The notes: a model not told the origin generated them from the letters alone. A stretch of DNA of 64,000 bases from a bacterium (GCA_905221195.1 CAJNCF010000005.1:62001-126000); one strand, 5' to 3'. Counted from the first letter of the stretch, positions 7,577 to 17,055 are shown. Made by a program: numbers and translations.

Positions 7577-8451
7577 AACACCTCATCATTGCTACAACGC
7601 CCTTGCAGGCTAAGATTGCCCAGCATATCAAGGGACTCTATCCTGATCAGGACTTTGTCAGCCTCTATGTCAGTCCTGTCAAAAATGCCCGTCAGGAACA
7701 TTATGCTAAGAATTTTGACCATATTCACTATCCTCAAACGGCAGAGGACTTGGCTCAGATCTGCCAGGAGCTTGCTGGAGACTATGATACCATCTTTTAT
7801 GCCAGTTTTGACAATAGCTTGATTCTGGACTTGGTTGCTAGTTCTACCTACCAGCACCTCATGAGCTTCGATGATGGTTATGCGGATATTTACCCCTTGG
7901 GCATGTATGCCCGGCCTCTCCATCCCAGTCAGGTTGGCTCCTTGGGCTTAAGCAGAGATGACTTGATTGAGCGGACGGAAAAGCACTATACCCTCTATCT
8001 CAGTGACTACCATGTCGTAGCTAGAGAGAAGCTAGTTTATCTGGAGCATTTTTTTGACCTGCCACAAGCACCCGTCTCAAATGGTAAGACGGTCAAGATC
8101 CTGTTGGGGCAAAAGTTCTCTGAAGAGGACGATCAGATTTCCATCCGTTTTATCAGTACCTATGCCAAGGCCTTGGCAATTGATCTCTATCTGCCTCATC
8201 CCAAGGAAACCTTCACTATTCCAAACGTGACTTACTTGGAGACGGAGCTGATCTTTGAAGATGTCCTAGCCCAACTCTTTCAAGAATACGAGTTCGTTCA
8301 GGTCTATCACTTCACTTCGTCTGTCAGCCTCCATTTGAAAGACCTGCCCCATGTGACCATCACAGGCATTTCCCTCCCCTACTATGAGGACCGTCAAAAA
8401 GAATTGCGACGCTTAGGATGTCAGTTTGAAACGATTTCCCTTGGCTGGTAG
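7573..8451 (+). CDS. Sialyltransferase-like protein, glycosyltransferase family 52
   Basis: The 292-aa protein resembles GT52 enzymes (Lst-type alpha-2,3-sialyltransferases). Key segments are LIIATTPLQAKIA at the N-terminus, SFDDGYADIYP near residue 97, a KILLGQKF strand near 175, LYLPHPKE near residue 207 and VYHFTSSVSLHL near residue 249. The HP and SS motifs match those seen in bacterial sialyltransferases. It overlaps neuA by ATGA, which supplies its likely donor. The acceptor is unknown; it could be a glycan built by the GT4 enzyme upstream, on a surface protein, capsule or teichoic acid. No membrane anchor is seen. Confidence 0.78.
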   Translation: MKHLIIATTPLQAKIAQHIKGLYPDQDFVSLYVSPVKNARQEHYAKNFDHIHYPQTAEDLAQICQELAGDYDTIFYASFDNSLILDLVASSTYQHLMSFDDGYADIYPLGMYARPLHPSQVGSLGLSRDDLIERTEKHYTLYLSDYHVVAREKLVYLEHFFDLPQAPVSNGKTVKILLGQKFSEEDDQISIRFISTYAKALAIDLYLPHPKETFTIPNVTYLETELIFEDVLAQLFQEYEFVQVYHFTSSVSLHLKDLPHVTITGISLPYYEDRQKELRRLGCQFETISLGW

Positions 8452-8472
8452 TATAAATATATATCAGGAAAT

Positions 8473-8506
8473 GTAAATCCATGCACTAGCTTGGATTTTT
8501 TTATAT
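8473..8506 (+). terminator. Terminator after the sialylation cassette
   Basis: AAATCCA pairs with TTGGATTT around a 9-base loop and is followed by TTTTTATATTT. Confidence 0.6.
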
Positions 8507-8602
8507 TTCAATATACTATAAACAAGTGGTTTGAACTATCAAAAAATTGAGCAATATTCTTGTTTTAGATGACGAAAGGTGTTAAAATAATAACGTTCGG
8601 TT

Positions 8603-8631
8603 TTTACGAGGGGCAGTTATTTATATATAAT
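8603..8631 (+). promoter_or_regulatory. Promoter of the MucBP adhesin gene
   Basis: TTTACG (8603-8608) and TATAAT (8626-8631) are spaced by 17 bases. The start codon is at 8679, preceded by AAAGGATAA. Confidence 0.7.
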
Positions 8632-8678
8632 ATGACAACTCATAGATTACGTAAAAATAACAGTAAAGGATAATAAGA

Positions 8679-11600
8679 ATGTTTATAAATAAAAAAGAAA
8701 AATTTTCCATTCGTAAGTTTAAAGACGGTCGTTCGGACTCAGTCAAGATCGGTACAGTTGGTCTGATTATCGGTACAGCCCTTGCAATGGCAGGAACGCA
8801 GACAGTTGAGGCTGCGATGACAGAAAACAGCGATAATACAACGACGATTTCTAATGATAAGGGATCAGTGATTGTAGATACAGCTAATATTGAGAACCCA
8901 GATGCAGGTAGGCAATTTTCAACTGATCCAACTGCAGAGGGAACAAATACAATTACTAAAACAGGAAAAGTAGATTACAAATATGTAACTGCTGAAGGTA
9001 ATACTGTTCTAGAAGAAAATAAAAACCAAAATTCTGGTGCTGATAAAACAATCGAAACAACATACGATGTATACGGTAAATCAGGAGAAGTTTTCAAAGA
9101 AACTACTGGTGGCGATGCAGAAGATAGCGACCTAGATGCTGCTAAAGCAAATGGTAAACAAGGTAAAGAAACTATCGAAAAAGATGGGAAAACTTACCAC
9201 CTAATCGGAGAGCCTAAGGTTGAAACAACTGGAGATGGTGGTTCAGATTATTCTAGCACAACTCTAGGTGACGTAACTGCGAAACTTACTCCAGAAGGAT
9301 TAAGTAATGCAGAAGGAAAAATCACTTATGGTACTGTAAAAGCTGGTGGAAAAGCTTGGATCGTTGAACAAACTGGAAAAGGCACATATGGTAAATATGT
9401 ACAAGCCGATTCAGGTGCAATCACTTCTGATGATAAACTGAAAGAAGTTTTCACAGCTGGTGAAGCAGCAGCAAAAGACTTCAATTCAGCTAATGTAACT
9501 GCTGATGGAGGAATTAAAGAAGGAGACTATGTTTTTGTACTTGAGAAAAACACTTATGTGACAGCTAAAACTGAGAGTTTCGCTCTAACAGCACATATAC
9601 AATTGTCATCTAGTGATAATGTAGCAGATAGTAAAGATGGAACTGGGGCTACTTTAAATAGAACATATGCAATGGTACAAAACTTTAAAGCGGCTCCAGA
9701 TACTTTAACAGGAGTAGAAAACAAAACTCTTGTAAAAGGATATCTTGCATATCTTCAAAAAAAAGGATTTGAAGATAACCTCCTTAATTTCAAACGATAT
9801 ATTACTTTAGGAATAGAGGCAGAAGGTGGTAATCCTGCGGCGATTAGTGCTGATAATGGAGATCAAGTTGATGCTAAAGGAAGGCCTACAAGTGATATAA
9901 CAGCAGATATGTCAAGCGTTTCTAACCAAGATACATTGGAATTAGAAGATGGTGTTTTTCTTCTTAGACTTAGTTCTCCTTCACCGGATGTTGAAGAGTA
10001 TTCTTATCGTGACGAAATCACTCCTCTTCGTGCATACCGTGTAGCAAGTGGTACGACAACAATCACTTACACTTATGCAGAAGAAAAAACTCGTGAAATC
10101 GAGAAAAAAGGTTCTGTAGTAGTGAATTACAAAACAGAAGACGGAACAGTATTAAAAGAACCTTATACTGATACTTCTGAAACAGTAGTTGAAGTGGTAA
10201 CTGAGCATTACTATGTAAATGCTGATGGACAAGAAGTAGTATTAGAAGATAAGACTGTTAGAACGCCTAAAAACGTAACGTACAACACTAAAGAAAACGA
10301 AACTGAAAAACCTCAAAAACTTACAGATGCAGCTGGAAATGTTTACTACCTAAATGAAGCAAACACTAAAACTGCTGTAAATGATCAAGAAACTACATCA
10401 CCAGCTGAAACAGGTACAGTAGTAGAAGGTGTTACAAAAGTAACTTACATCTATGAAAAAGCTGGATCAGTTATTGTTAACTACCAAACAGAAGATGGAA
10501 CTCCATTAACAGGTACTGCAGATGGTAAAGATGTAGCTTCAGGTGCTAAAGACATTGATAATGGAAAACCAGGTTCTGAATACAATACTGCAGATAACGG
10601 AATGAAACCAAACCGTATCACAACTACAGAAGGCAAAGTATACGAACTAGTACCAGCATCAACTAAAGGTGATGAAACAGGGACTGTAGAATCAGGTCAA
10701 ACTAAAGAAGTAATCTACGTTTATAAAGAAGTAAAAGGTAACGTAGTCGTTAAGTATGAAGATACAGAAGGTAACGTAATCGCTGAAGACGAAAAAGACG
10801 AAACAGATGCTTCTTTAAATGTTAAATACGACACAGCAGAGCACAAAAAAGATGAAATTACTAAAGATGGTGTTAAATACTATTTAACAACTAAAGAATT
10901 GAAAGATGATTCTAAACCAGCTACTGGAGATGTTGTTGAAGGAACCACTACAGTAACTTACGTTTACGAAAAAGCAGGATCAGTCATCGTTAACTACCAA
11001 ACAGAAGACGGAACTTCATTAGTAGGAACTGCAGATGGTAAAGATATTGCTTCAGGTGCAAAAGATACTGACAATGGAAAACCAGGTTCTGACTACAACA
11101 CTGCAGACAACGGAATGAAACCAAACCGTATCACAACTGCAGAAGGAAAAGTATACGAACTAGTACCAACAGCAACTGAAGGTGAAGAAACTGGTAAAGT
11201 TGTTGCTGGGGAAACTAAAGAAGTAACATACGTTTATAAAGAAGTAAAAGGTAACGTAGTCGTTAAGTATGAAGATACTGAAGGTAACGTAATCGCTGAA
11301 AGCGAAAAAGACGAAACAGATGCTTCTCTAAACGTTAAATACGATACAACAGACCACAAAAAAGACGAAATCACTAAAGATGGTGTTAAATACTACCTAA
11401 CAGCTAAAGCACTTAAAGACGGTTCTAAAGAAACTGGAGATGTAGTAGAAGGTACTACAGAAGTAACTTACGTTTATGAAAAAGCTGGACAAGTAGTAGT
11501 TAACTACCAAACAGAAGACGGAACTCCATTAGTAGGTGTTGATGCAGCAGGTGCTAACGTAGCTTCAGGTGCAAAAGACACTGTAGACGGACGTCCAGGA

Positions 11601-13610
11601 TCAGCCTATGACACAACTGATAACGGAATGAAACCAACCCGTATCACAACTGCAGAAGGCAAAGTATACGAATTGGTCGACGCTTCAACTAAAGGTGAAC
11701 AAACAGGTACAGTAGTAGCTGGAGAAACAAAAGAAGTAACATATGTTTATAAAGAAGTTACTGGTGACGTAGTCGTTCATTATGTTGACACAGAAGGTAA
11801 CACTATCGCAGCTGATAAAGATGATCTTAAAGGTGCATCACTAAGCGAAAAATATGACACTGCTGTTGATAATAAACCAGAAAAAATTACTGCAGAAGAC
11901 GGAACTGTTTATTACATTACTAAAGCTGGTCTTAAAGAAGGTTCTAAACCAGAAACTGGAAACGTAGTAGAAGGTAAAACTGATGTAACTTACGTTTATG
12001 AAAAAGCTGGATCAGTAATCGTTAACTACCAAACAGAAGACGGAACTCCATTAACAGGAACTGCAGATGGTAAAGATATTGCTTCAGGTGCAAAAGATAC
12101 TGACAATGGAAAACCAGGTTCTGACTACAACACTGCAGATAACGGAATGAAACCAACCCGTATCACAACTGCAGAAGGCAAAGTATACGAATTGGTCAAA
12201 GCTTCAACTAAAGGTGATGAAACAGGTACTGTAGAATCAGGTCAAACTAAAGAAGTAACTTACGTTTATAAAGAAGTTAAAGGTAATGTTGTTGTTCACT
12301 ATACAGATGAAGCAGGAAACAAAATTGCTGAAGATGCTAAAGATACAACAGATGGATCAATTAGCACACCATATAACACTTCTGACAACGGAATGAAACC
12401 AGAACGTATCACAACTGCAGAAGGCAAAGTTTACCAACTAGTACCAACGGCAACTAAAGGTGCTGAGACTGGTAAAGTAACAGAAGGAACTACAGAAGTA
12501 ACTTACGTTTATAAAGAAGTAACTGGTGATGTAGTCGTTCACTACGTTGATACAGAAGGTAACGTCATTGCGGAAGATAAAGAAGATACGAAAGGTGCTT
12601 CTCTAAACGTTAAATACGATACAACTGACAACAAACCAGAAAAAATTGAAAAAGGCGAAACTGTTTACTACTTAACAGCTAAAGAATTGAAAGAAGGTTC
12701 TAAGCCAGAAAACGGTGCTGTTGTAGAAGGAACCACAGAAATCACTTATGTATACGAAAAAGCAGGACAAGTAGTTGTTCACTACGTAGACGAAGCTGGA
12801 AACACACTTCAAGCAGATGCTGTTGATACTAAAGACGGTAAACCAGGAGCTAAATACGATACTTCTGATAATGATCTGAAACTAACTCGTATCACAACTG
12901 CAGAAGGAAAAGTATACGAATTAGTCCCAGCATCAACTAAAGGTAACGAAAACGGAAGCGTTGAAACAGGTAAGACTACAGAAGTGACTTATGTCTACAA
13001 AGAAGTTAAAGGAAATGTAGTAGTTCATTATGTGGACGAAGCAGGTAACACAATCGCAGAAGATGTTAAAGATACTACAGAAGGATCTATAAGTTCAGCA
13101 TATGACACAACTGATAATAAACTAGCTACAATTACTACAAAAGATGGCAAGAAATACGCATTAGTGCCAACTGCAACTAAAGGTTCTGAGAAAGGTAAAG
13201 TAACGGAAGGAACAACAGAAGTAACCTACGTTTATAAAGAAGTCAAAGAAGATTCTACAAATGGAGGCTCACCCGCTCCATCTCAACCAGGTTCTCCAGC
13301 AAGACCTTCAACAAATCCAACAAGTCCGGTGAAACCTACAGACCCAAGTCAACCAGAAACTCCAGTAGTTCCTACAGACCCAAGTCAGCCAACAACACCG
13401 GCTAACCCAGCTGCTCCAGCAACCCCAATGATGCCCTCAGCACCAGTAAATGGTGAAACACCACAAGCTCCAGCGGCTTCATCAGAAGATAAAGGACAAG
13501 CTGAACTTCCAAACACTGGTACAGAAGACAATGCTAGTCTAGCAGCACTTGGACTTTTAGGTGTCTTGAGTGGATTTGGACTTGTTGCTCGCAAGAAAAA
13601 AGAAGACTAA
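8679..13610 (+). CDS. LPXTG surface adhesin with about 12 MucBP-type repeats
   Basis: The 1643-aa protein has an N-terminal FSIRKFKDG signal region (YSIRK-like) with a hydrophobic stretch, cleaved likely after TVEA. Residues about 48-470 form a unique head. From about residue 478 to 1520 come about twelve repeats of 80-100 residues, each opening with (V/A)x(V)VVxYxxxxG and closing with VTYVYK/VTYVYE, in two alternating subtypes (KAG..NYQTEDGT and VKGNVV..DTEGN). This is the MucBP pattern, linked to binding of mucins and host glycans. A Pro/Ser-rich wall region follows, then LPNTG, a hydrophobic segment and RKKKED for sortase A. It directly follows the sialylation cassette but has its own promoter. 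Near-identical repeats invite copy-number change. Confidence 0.92.
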   Translation: MFINKKEKFSIRKFKDGRSDSVKIGTVGLIIGTALAMAGTQTVEAAMTENSDNTTTISNDKGSVIVDTANIENPDAGRQFSTDPTAEGTNTITKTGKVDYKYVTAEGNTVLEENKNQNSGADKTIETTYDVYGKSGEVFKETTGGDAEDSDLDAAKANGKQGKETIEKDGKTYHLIGEPKVETTGDGGSDYSSTTLGDVTAKLTPEGLSNAEGKITYGTVKAGGKAWIVEQTGKGTYGKYVQADSGAITSDDKLKEVFTAGEAAAKDFNSANVTADGGIKEGDYVFVLEKNTYVTAKTESFALTAHIQLSSSDNVADSKDGTGATLNRTYAMVQNFKAAPDTLTGVENKTLVKGYLAYLQKKGFEDNLLNFKRYITLGIEAEGGNPAAISADNGDQVDAKGRPTSDITADMSSVSNQDTLELEDGVFLLRLSSPSPDVEEYSYRDEITPLRAYRVASGTTTITYTYAEEKTREIEKKGSVVVNYKTEDGTVLKEPYTDTSETVVEVVTEHYYVNADGQEVVLEDKTVRTPKNVTYNTKENETEKPQKLTDAAGNVYYLNEANTKTAVNDQETTSPAETGTVVEGVTKVTYIYEKAGSVIVNYQTEDGTPLTGTADGKDVASGAKDIDNGKPGSEYNTADNGMKPNRITTTEGKVYELVPASTKGDETGTVESGQTKEVIYVYKEVKGNVVVKYEDTEGNVIAEDEKDETDASLNVKYDTAEHKKDEITKDGVKYYLTTKELKDDSKPATGDVVEGTTTVTYVYEKAGSVIVNYQTEDGTSLVGTADGKDIASGAKDTDNGKPGSDYNTADNGMKPNRITTAEGKVYELVPTATEGEETGKVVAGETKEVTYVYKEVKGNVVVKYEDTEGNVIAESEKDETDASLNVKYDTTDHKKDEITKDGVKYYLTAKALKDGSKETGDVVEGTTEVTYVYEKAGQVVVNYQTEDGTPLVGVDAAGANVASGAKDTVDGRPGSAYDTTDNGMKPTRITTAEGKVYELVDASTKGEQTGTVVAGETKEVTYVYKEVTGDVVVHYVDTEGNTIAADKDDLKGASLSEKYDTAVDNKPEKITAEDGTVYYITKAGLKEGSKPETGNVVEGKTDVTYVYEKAGSVIVNYQTEDGTPLTGTADGKDIASGAKDTDNGKPGSDYNTADNGMKPTRITTAEGKVYELVKASTKGDETGTVESGQTKEVTYVYKEVKGNVVVHYTDEAGNKIAEDAKDTTDGSISTPYNTSDNGMKPERITTAEGKVYQLVPTATKGAETGKVTEGTTEVTYVYKEVTGDVVVHYVDTEGNVIAEDKEDTKGASLNVKYDTTDNKPEKIEKGETVYYLTAKELKEGSKPENGAVVEGTTEITYVYEKAGQVVVHYVDEAGNTLQADAVDTKDGKPGAKYDTSDNDLKLTRITTAEGKVYELVPASTKGNENGSVETGKTTEVTYVYKEVKGNVVVHYVDEAGNTIAEDVKDTTEGSISSAYDTTDNKLATITTKDGKKYALVPTATKGSEKGKVTEGTTEVTYVYKEVKEDSTNGGSPAPSQPGSPARPSTNPTSPVKPTDPSQPETPVVPTDPSQPTTPANPAAPATPMMPSAPVNGETPQAPAASSEDKGQAELPNTGTEDNASLAALGLLGVLSGFGLVARKKKED

Positions 13611-13636
13611 TTCTAATTAGATTTTCTGACAAGAAT

Positions 13637-13672
13637 AAGGAGTAGGATATCATATCCGCTCCTTTTCTTTTG
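13637..13672 (+). terminator. Terminator after the MucBP adhesin
   Basis: AAGGAG..GGATAT-C-ATATCC..CTCCTT forms a hairpin followed by TTCTTTT. Confidence 0.65.
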
Positions 13673-13800
13673 GGGATTGAGATGAGAGTTATCATAGCAT
13701 TGGTTAAAAATTTTCGGTGGTTTTATTGTTAATTCTCTGTAGATTTTCTCGTTCTAATCATAGACAAGGTTACAGAATCATTATCTATAAGTTGTCTGGC

Positions 13801-13851
13801 TTGACTTTCTTGATGGAAGTTATATAATAGTTGTAATAATTATAATTACAA
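13801..13851 (+). promoter_or_regulatory. Promoter and palindromic operator before the dioxygenase-like gene
   Basis: TTGACT (13801-13806) and TATAAT (13823-13828) are 16 bases apart. Immediately after lies TTGTAAT-n7-ATTACAA (13831-13851), a perfect inverted repeat over the likely start of transcription. The AT-rich shape resembles sites bound by MarR/DUF24-type repressors that control ring-cleaving dioxygenases in Firmicutes. The regulator is not in the window. Confidence 0.6.
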
Positions 13852-13869
13852 TAAGAAAGAGGATCGTTT

Positions 13870-14724
13870 ATGACCTATGACTACAAGAGCCACATTTATT
13901 TAGCAGAGGCAGTTTTAAATGTCAAGGACTTGGCCAGTCAAACAGTCTTTTATCAGCAAATTATTGGTTTAGAAATCTTATCTCAAACGGAGACAGAGGC
14001 TATTCTAGGAATTGGTGGAAAAGCCTTGGTACACTTGATTCAAGCACAAGAGAGCGGAGAAGTAAGGGAACATTATGGCCTTTACCATCTGGCTATTCTC
14101 TTGCCGACACGAAAGGCTTTGGCTGATGTCTTGAAACACCTGACAGATTTACAGATTCCACTTGTCGGAGGTGCAGATCACGGGTACAGCGAGGCCCTTT
14201 ACTTGGAGGATTTGGAGGGGAATGGCATTGAACTCTATCGAGATAAGCCAGTCTCCACATGGGATATTCGAGAAGATGGACGCATTATCGGGGTGACTGA
14301 GGCCCTTGCGGCGCAGGATATCTATGAGTTGGGAGAAAGGGTAGAGCCTTTTATCCTAGCAGAGGGTACGAGAATGGGGCATATCCATCTTTCCGTCAAG
14401 GATAGTCGAAAGTCCAGCCAGTTTTATCAAAAGGTGTTAGGACTAGAGGATAAATTCAGTGTGCCTAGCGCTAGTTGGATTGCAGCTGGGGACTACCATC
14501 ATCATTTAGCGGTCAATGAGTGGGGAGGAAAAGGTCTAGCTCCGCGTAAGCAAGGCTTGCCAGGTTTGGCCTATTATGTCATTGAGGTCGTTAGTAAAGA
14601 AGAACTGTTAACGATCGCGCAGCGAGTACAAGAAGTTGATGCACCAGTTAAGTGGTTGACATCTAGCCAGTTGGAAATCACAGACCCAGACGGAATTGTG
14701 ACCCGTATTCGCTTAGCTCGATAG
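13870..14724 (+). CDS. Two-domain glyoxalase/VOC protein (CatE-like)
   Basis: The 284-aa protein has two vicinal-oxygen-chelate domains, one at about residues 8-120 (AEAVLNVKDLASQTVFYQQI, then GLYHLAILL with a histidine and GIELYRD with a glutamate) and one at about 170-280 (MGHIHLSVKDSRKSSQFYQ, then HHHLAVNEW). The layout matches catechol-2,3-dioxygenase-like proteins of Firmicutes, which protect against catechols or quinones. The metal ligands look present in domain 1. The true substrate is unknown. A palindrome over the promoter suggests control by a MarR-type repressor. The gene lies where I recall the pneumococcal 'glyoxalase family protein'. Confidence 0.85.
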   Translation: MTYDYKSHIYLAEAVLNVKDLASQTVFYQQIIGLEILSQTETEAILGIGGKALVHLIQAQESGEVREHYGLYHLAILLPTRKALADVLKHLTDLQIPLVGGADHGYSEALYLEDLEGNGIELYRDKPVSTWDIREDGRIIGVTEALAAQDIYELGERVEPFILAEGTRMGHIHLSVKDSRKSSQFYQKVLGLEDKFSVPSASWIAAGDYHHHLAVNEWGGKGLAPRKQGLPGLAYYVIEVVSKEELLTIAQRVQEVDAPVKWLTSSQLEITDPDGIVTRIRLAR

Positions 14725-14864
14725 ACAGGATGTGATGAAAATCAGAGCATAAACTGTAGAAAGTGGTTTTTATTCTAGTATTCGCTTCTCCTCAGTTCCT
14801 CATCTTCCTCCTTGACACTCTGTCATCTTTTGATACAATAGTACAAAATTAGAGGAGGTGGGCT

Positions 14865-15629
14865 ATGATTCAGAAACATGCGATTCCCATTTTAGAGTTT
14901 GACGATAATCCTCAGGCGGTCATCATGCCAGATCACGAGGGACTGGACTTGCATTTGCCCAAGAAGTGTGTCTATGCATTTTTAGGTGAGGAGATTGACC
15001 GTTATGCGAGGGAAGTAGGGGCGGACTGTGTGGGCGAATTCGTTTCTGCCACCAAGACCTATCCAGTCTATGTCGTGAACTATAAGGGCGAGGAAATTTG
15101 TCTGGCTCAGGCTCCAGTGGGTTCCGCCCCAGCGGCCCAGTTTATGGATTGGTTGATTGGCTACGGTGTGGAGCAGATGATTTCCACTGGGACTTGTGGT
15201 GTGCTGGCTGATATAGAGGAAAATGCCTTTCTCGTCCCTGTTCGTGCTCTACGAGATGAAGGGGCCAGCTACCATTATGTGGCACCTTCTCGTTATATGG
15301 AAATGCAGCCAGAGGCTATTGCTACCATTGAGCGAGTTTTGGAAGACAGAGGGATTCCTTATGAAGAAGTCATGACCTGGTCCACAGACGGTTTTTACCG
15401 AGAAACGGCTGAAAAGGTGGCTTATCGAAAGGAGGAAGGCTGTGCTGTTGTGGAGATGGAGTGCTCTGCACTTGCAGCAGTAGCTCAATTGCGTGGCGTT
15501 CTATGGGGAGAGTTGTTATTTACAGCGGATTCTTTAGCCGATTTGGACCAGTATGACAGTCGTGACTGGGGTTCAGAAGCTTTTGAGAAAGCCTTGGAAC
15601 TCTGCCTTGAGATAGCCTTTCATATCTAG
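14865..15629 (+). CDS. Nucleoside phosphorylase (PNP/UDP family)
   Basis: The 254-aa protein has the purine/uridine phosphorylase fold. Signs are the FVSATKTYPVYVVNYKGEEI strand region, MISTGTCGVL near residue 105, and the signature VVEMECSALAAVAQLRG near residue 190, where the Met-Glu pair contacts the ribose. These enzymes split nucleosides with phosphate into base and ribose-1-phosphate. GAGGAGGTG lies at good spacing before the ATG. It starts about 140 bases after the dioxygenase-like gene with its own -10 (TACAATAG region at 14836). Substrate choice (purine or uridine) cannot be told here. Confidence 0.85.
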   Translation: MIQKHAIPILEFDDNPQAVIMPDHEGLDLHLPKKCVYAFLGEEIDRYAREVGADCVGEFVSATKTYPVYVVNYKGEEICLAQAPVGSAPAAQFMDWLIGYGVEQMISTGTCGVLADIEENAFLVPVRALRDEGASYHYVAPSRYMEMQPEAIATIERVLEDRGIPYEEVMTWSTDGFYRETAEKVAYRKEEGCAVVEMECSALAAVAQLRGVLWGELLFTADSLADLDQYDSRDWGSEAFEKALELCLEIAFHI

Positions 15630-15647
15630 CTACTCTCCTTCTTTTTA

Positions 15648-15656
15648 TGGTACAAT
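15648..15656 (+). promoter_or_regulatory. Extended -10 placed directly before the ktrB start codon
   Basis: TGGTACAAT (TGn plus TACAAT) ends six bases before ATG 15663, so transcription should begin at or next to the start codon. No Shine-Dalgarno lies in between. Confidence 0.5.
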
Positions 15657-15662
15657 GGATGT

Positions 15663-17042
15663 ATGTTATTCAAATTATTTGTGAAAAAACTTGAAAGGAC
15701 CTTAGGCGAACTTTCGCCAGCTCGTCGCATCTTTTTAAGTTTCGCTGGAGTTATTTTTATAGGCTCTCTCCTTTTGAGTCTGCCTTTTGTCCAGGCTAGT
15801 GGTTCGCAGGCTACATATTTTGACCATCTTTTTACGACGGTGTCCATGGTCTGTGTGACTGGACTTTTTACGCAACCAGTGGCTACCACCTATAATGTTT
15901 GGGGTCAGCTGATTTGTATGCTTTTAATCCAGATTGGTGGTCTGGGACTCATGACCTTTATCGGGGTCTTTTATATCCAAGGCAAGCAAAAGCTCAGTCT
16001 TCGCAGTCGTGAAACCATTCAGGAGAGCTTCAGTTACGGGGAGACTCGGTCGTTGAAGGCCTTTATGCGGTCCATCTTCTTGACGACTTTTCTGGTGGAG
16101 GGCTTGGGTGCCTTTCTACTAAGTTTCCGTTTTGTTCCTGAGTTTGGCTGGGGACGAGGCATTTTTACCTCTATCTTTTTAGCCATTTCAGCCTTTTGTA
16201 ATGCTGGTTTTGATAATTTCGGCAGTAGCAGTTTAGTGAATTATCAGACGGATCCTTTAATCAATCTGGTCATTGCTGGTTTGATTATCACGGGTGGTCT
16301 CGGTTTTATGGTCTGGTTTGACTTGGCCACCCAGCTAGGCAAGAAGAAAAAACGTCGACTACGTTTCCACACCAAGTTGGTCCTCTTCTTGACCGCAGGG
16401 ATCTTGCTGTTTGGGACAGTATCCACACTCTTTACAGAGTGGCACAATCCAGGAACCATTGGTAATCTTAGTGTTCCAGAGAAAGTGCTGGTTAGCTTTT
16501 TCCAAACTGTCAGCATGAGAACGGCTGGTTTTGCCTCTATTGACTACACCCAAGCTCGGCCTGTGACCCTGTTTATCTATATCTTACAGATGTTTCTTGG
16601 TGGGGCGCCTGGGGGGACGGCTGGGGGTCTCAAGATTACGACCTTCTTTGTCTTGTTGGTCTTTGCTCGTAGCGAGTTGCTGGGCTTGCCTCATACTAAT
16701 GTTGCGCAGAGAACCATTGAGGCTCGAACAGTCCAAAAATCCTTTAGTGTCTTCATTATCTTTTTGATGACCTTCTTGTTGGGCTTGATGTTGCTGGGAA
16801 TTACGGCAGAAGGAACACCGCGCTTTATCTATCTCATGTTTGAGACCATTTCAGCCCTTGCGACAGTTGGGGTAACGGCAAATCTGACACCAGAATTGGG
16901 CAAGCTAGCCCTCAGCATTGTCATGTTGCTCATGTTTATCGGCCGTATCGGTCCCTTGACCTTGCTGGTAAGTCTAGCGGATTACCAGCCTGATAAGAAG
17001 GATTTGATTCAGTATATGAAAGCAGATATTAGTATTGGATAA
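15663..17042 (+). CDS. ktrB: Potassium uptake membrane protein KtrB/TrkH
   Basis: The 459-aa protein is a polytopic Trk/Ktr channel subunit. Four pore-lining repeats can be seen through their filter-like segments: SMVCVTGLF near residue 62, AFCNAGFDN near residue 180, SMRTAGFAS near residue 285 and ALATVGVTAN near residue 400. The conserved GGAPGGTAGGLK loop near residue 320 is present; in KtrB this region controls gating. With KtrA it forms a potassium uptake system. It has no ribosome site and an extended -10 just upstream, suggesting a leaderless mRNA. The stop is followed within 14 bases by the ktrA start, so the two form one operon. Confidence 0.93.
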   Translation: MLFKLFVKKLERTLGELSPARRIFLSFAGVIFIGSLLLSLPFVQASGSQATYFDHLFTTVSMVCVTGLFTQPVATTYNVWGQLICMLLIQIGGLGLMTFIGVFYIQGKQKLSLRSRETIQESFSYGETRSLKAFMRSIFLTTFLVEGLGAFLLSFRFVPEFGWGRGIFTSIFLAISAFCNAGFDNFGSSSLVNYQTDPLINLVIAGLIITGGLGFMVWFDLATQLGKKKKRRLRFHTKLVLFLTAGILLFGTVSTLFTEWHNPGTIGNLSVPEKVLVSFFQTVSMRTAGFASIDYTQARPVTLFIYILQMFLGGAPGGTAGGLKITTFFVLLVFARSELLGLPHTNVAQRTIEARTVQKSFSVFIIFLMTFLLGLMLLGITAEGTPRFIYLMFETISALATVGVTANLTPELGKLALSIVMLLMFIGRIGPLTLLVSLADYQPDKKDLIQYMKADISIG

Positions 17043-17055
17043 GAAAGGAAGAATG

